From the IMG/VR virus record IMGVR_UViG_3300038696_000312, positions 1 to 37,814 of that record: 37,814 nt of DNA. One strand, written 5' to 3'. The notes beneath the pieces were generated by a model. The model saw nothing but the letters and a program-made list of their open reading frames with translations, made no database searches and had not been told where the DNA came from. The position numbers and the translations under genes were made by a program. The stretch's first letter is position 1. Each line of letters begins with the position of its first letter. This stretch comes from a virus. Shown one piece after another: positions 37,242 to 37,814 of this stretch.

Positions 37242-37814
37242 TTAGAACCTCCCTCTCTTGTTCCCGTCTGTCACCTCTTGCCGTATCATGCCGGGAACTT
37301 GCTCGGCAAAGTTTCCGAGCTCATCTCTGATAAGGCCGACTGTTTTTTCGCTCGCGTCGCCCTGGATAATCAAGTCCCCGCCTCGAACACTTACGCCGCC
37401 GCCGCCCGGGCCGACAACCGAGGCATTGCTCGGAGCGCCCGCTCCATTTGCGATGATTGATCCGTCAACATTCGGAACAAAGTATTCTGGCCCCATCTCG
37501 CCGACGAGATAGGCCGTTCCCCTTTTGACATCACCGCCGCCGGCCTTTGCGCCGCCAAATGATGAAAAGAAAGAACTAATCCCCGAGGAAAGCCCGTCGG
37601 CGATGCCGCTTGATGCGAGGCCATCGGAGAGGAGGTCGAACAGAAGGTCTATTCCCTGCGAAACTGCATTCTTGAGGCCCTGGCGCGCTGCATCTTCAAG
37701 AGCGCCGCCGAATGCTTCGCTCCAGTCGCCTGTTTCCATCGCTTCGAGGAGCGCGTCTTTTGTGCGGTCGCGAATACCTTTCTCGAAATCCGACATATCG
37801 GTCGGTTCGGGGAG
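37242..37814 (-). CDS. Tail tape measure protein, C-terminal part (joins 1-2683)
   Basis: Reads in frame from the right end (LPEPTDMSDFEKG) to the stop at 37242; bases 37688-37814 repeat 1-127. The Met in MSDFEKG (37796) looks like a start but is residue 859 of the whole protein. The C-terminus has RGTAYLVGEMGPEYFVPN, the standard ending motif of tape measure proteins, between hydrophobic (DLLFDLLSDG) and Gly-rich segments. Confidence 0.93.
   Translation of the reverse strand, partial: LPEPTDMSDFEKGIRDRTKDALLEAMETGDWSEAFGGALEDAARQGLKNAVSQGIDLLFDLLSDGLASSGIADGLSSGISSFFSSFGGAKAGGGDVKRGTAYLVGEMGPEYFVPNVDGSIIANGAGAPSNASVVGPGGGGVSVRGGDLIIQGDASEKTVGLIRDELGNFAEQVPGMIRQEVTDGNKRGRF
37688..37814. repeat. 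Terminal direct repeat, right copy
   Basis: Exact copy of bases 1-127. It should be trimmed when the genome is circularised. It encodes part of the tape measure protein around residue 859 (the Met that begins MSDFEKG). Confidence 0.95.

Noticed and set aside
37242-37796. Stand-alone 184-residue gene starting MSDFEKG
   Set aside because: The frame stays open upstream across the circular junction and no ribosome site precedes this Met; it is the end of the tape measure.
1-37814. CRISPR array, insertion sequence or diversity-generating retroelement
   Set aside because: No regularly spaced repeats, transposase, reverse transcriptase or template/variable repeat pair were seen; the tail-tip repeats are coding coiled-coil units.

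Overview
The window is a complete, circularly closed tailed-phage genome. Bases 1-127 are repeated exactly at 37688-37814, so the unique circle is 37,687 bp and the linear ends fall inside the tape measure gene. A 127-base overlap is the usual mark of a circular assembly path and need not be a physical terminus. Long flexible tail genes (tail tube, tail terminator, G/GT-type chaperones, tape measure of about 1,042 residues) point to a siphovirus. An alphaproteobacterial host is suggested by a distal-tail cassette laid out like that of the Rhodobacter-type gene transfer agent, a GapR (DUF2312) homologue, a CtrA-like TTAA-N7-TTAA box, a LapG-type (BTLCP) secreted peptidase, and few GANTC sites in two stretches counted by eye. 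No integrase, partition gene or tRNA was seen.

Minus-strand layout, in transcription order: control and replication block (18549 down to 15943: Cro-like repressor, a methyltransferase remnant, RusA resolvase, LexA-like winged helix, DUF1376 replication protein and a conserved phage protein of unknown role); the virion operon from 15773 down to 1 and on across the circle to 31003 (two unknown proteins, small and large terminase, DUF4055 portal, MuF-zincin fusion, scaffold, major capsid, connectors, tail tube, chaperones with a -1 frameshift, tape measure, distal tail protein, DUF2163 hub, cysteine peptidase, 1513-residue tail tip); then a secreted BTLCP peptidase, muramidase endolysin, nested spanins and four membrane or small proteins (30942 down to 26706).

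Plus-strand layout: an early operon from 18663 to 24653 (unknown early protein, Gp157, Bet annealase, GapR, MazG-like, ASCH-like, small Cys-rich proteins) ending in an AT-richer PIN-domain cassette that looks acquired; then, after three small minus-strand genes, a small gene at 25395 and a four-helix membrane protein at 25738, each followed by a strong terminator.

Control: a 15-bp operator-like palindrome (TCCGTYYAAGACGGA) occurs both in the repressor/early divergent region (18585-18599) and just before the virion operon (15799-15813). Clusters of CTTAAC(G) also sit in front of the virion operon (15842-15868) and in the early operon (19117-19140). The repressor gene has a -1 frame extension encoding a four-cysteine domain, next to an A AAA AAG slippery heptamer at its stop codon. 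No stretch over 300 bases lacks a gene; the larger gaps (15774-15942, 14214-14325, 25587-25737, 26560-26705) hold operators, inverted repeats and terminators.
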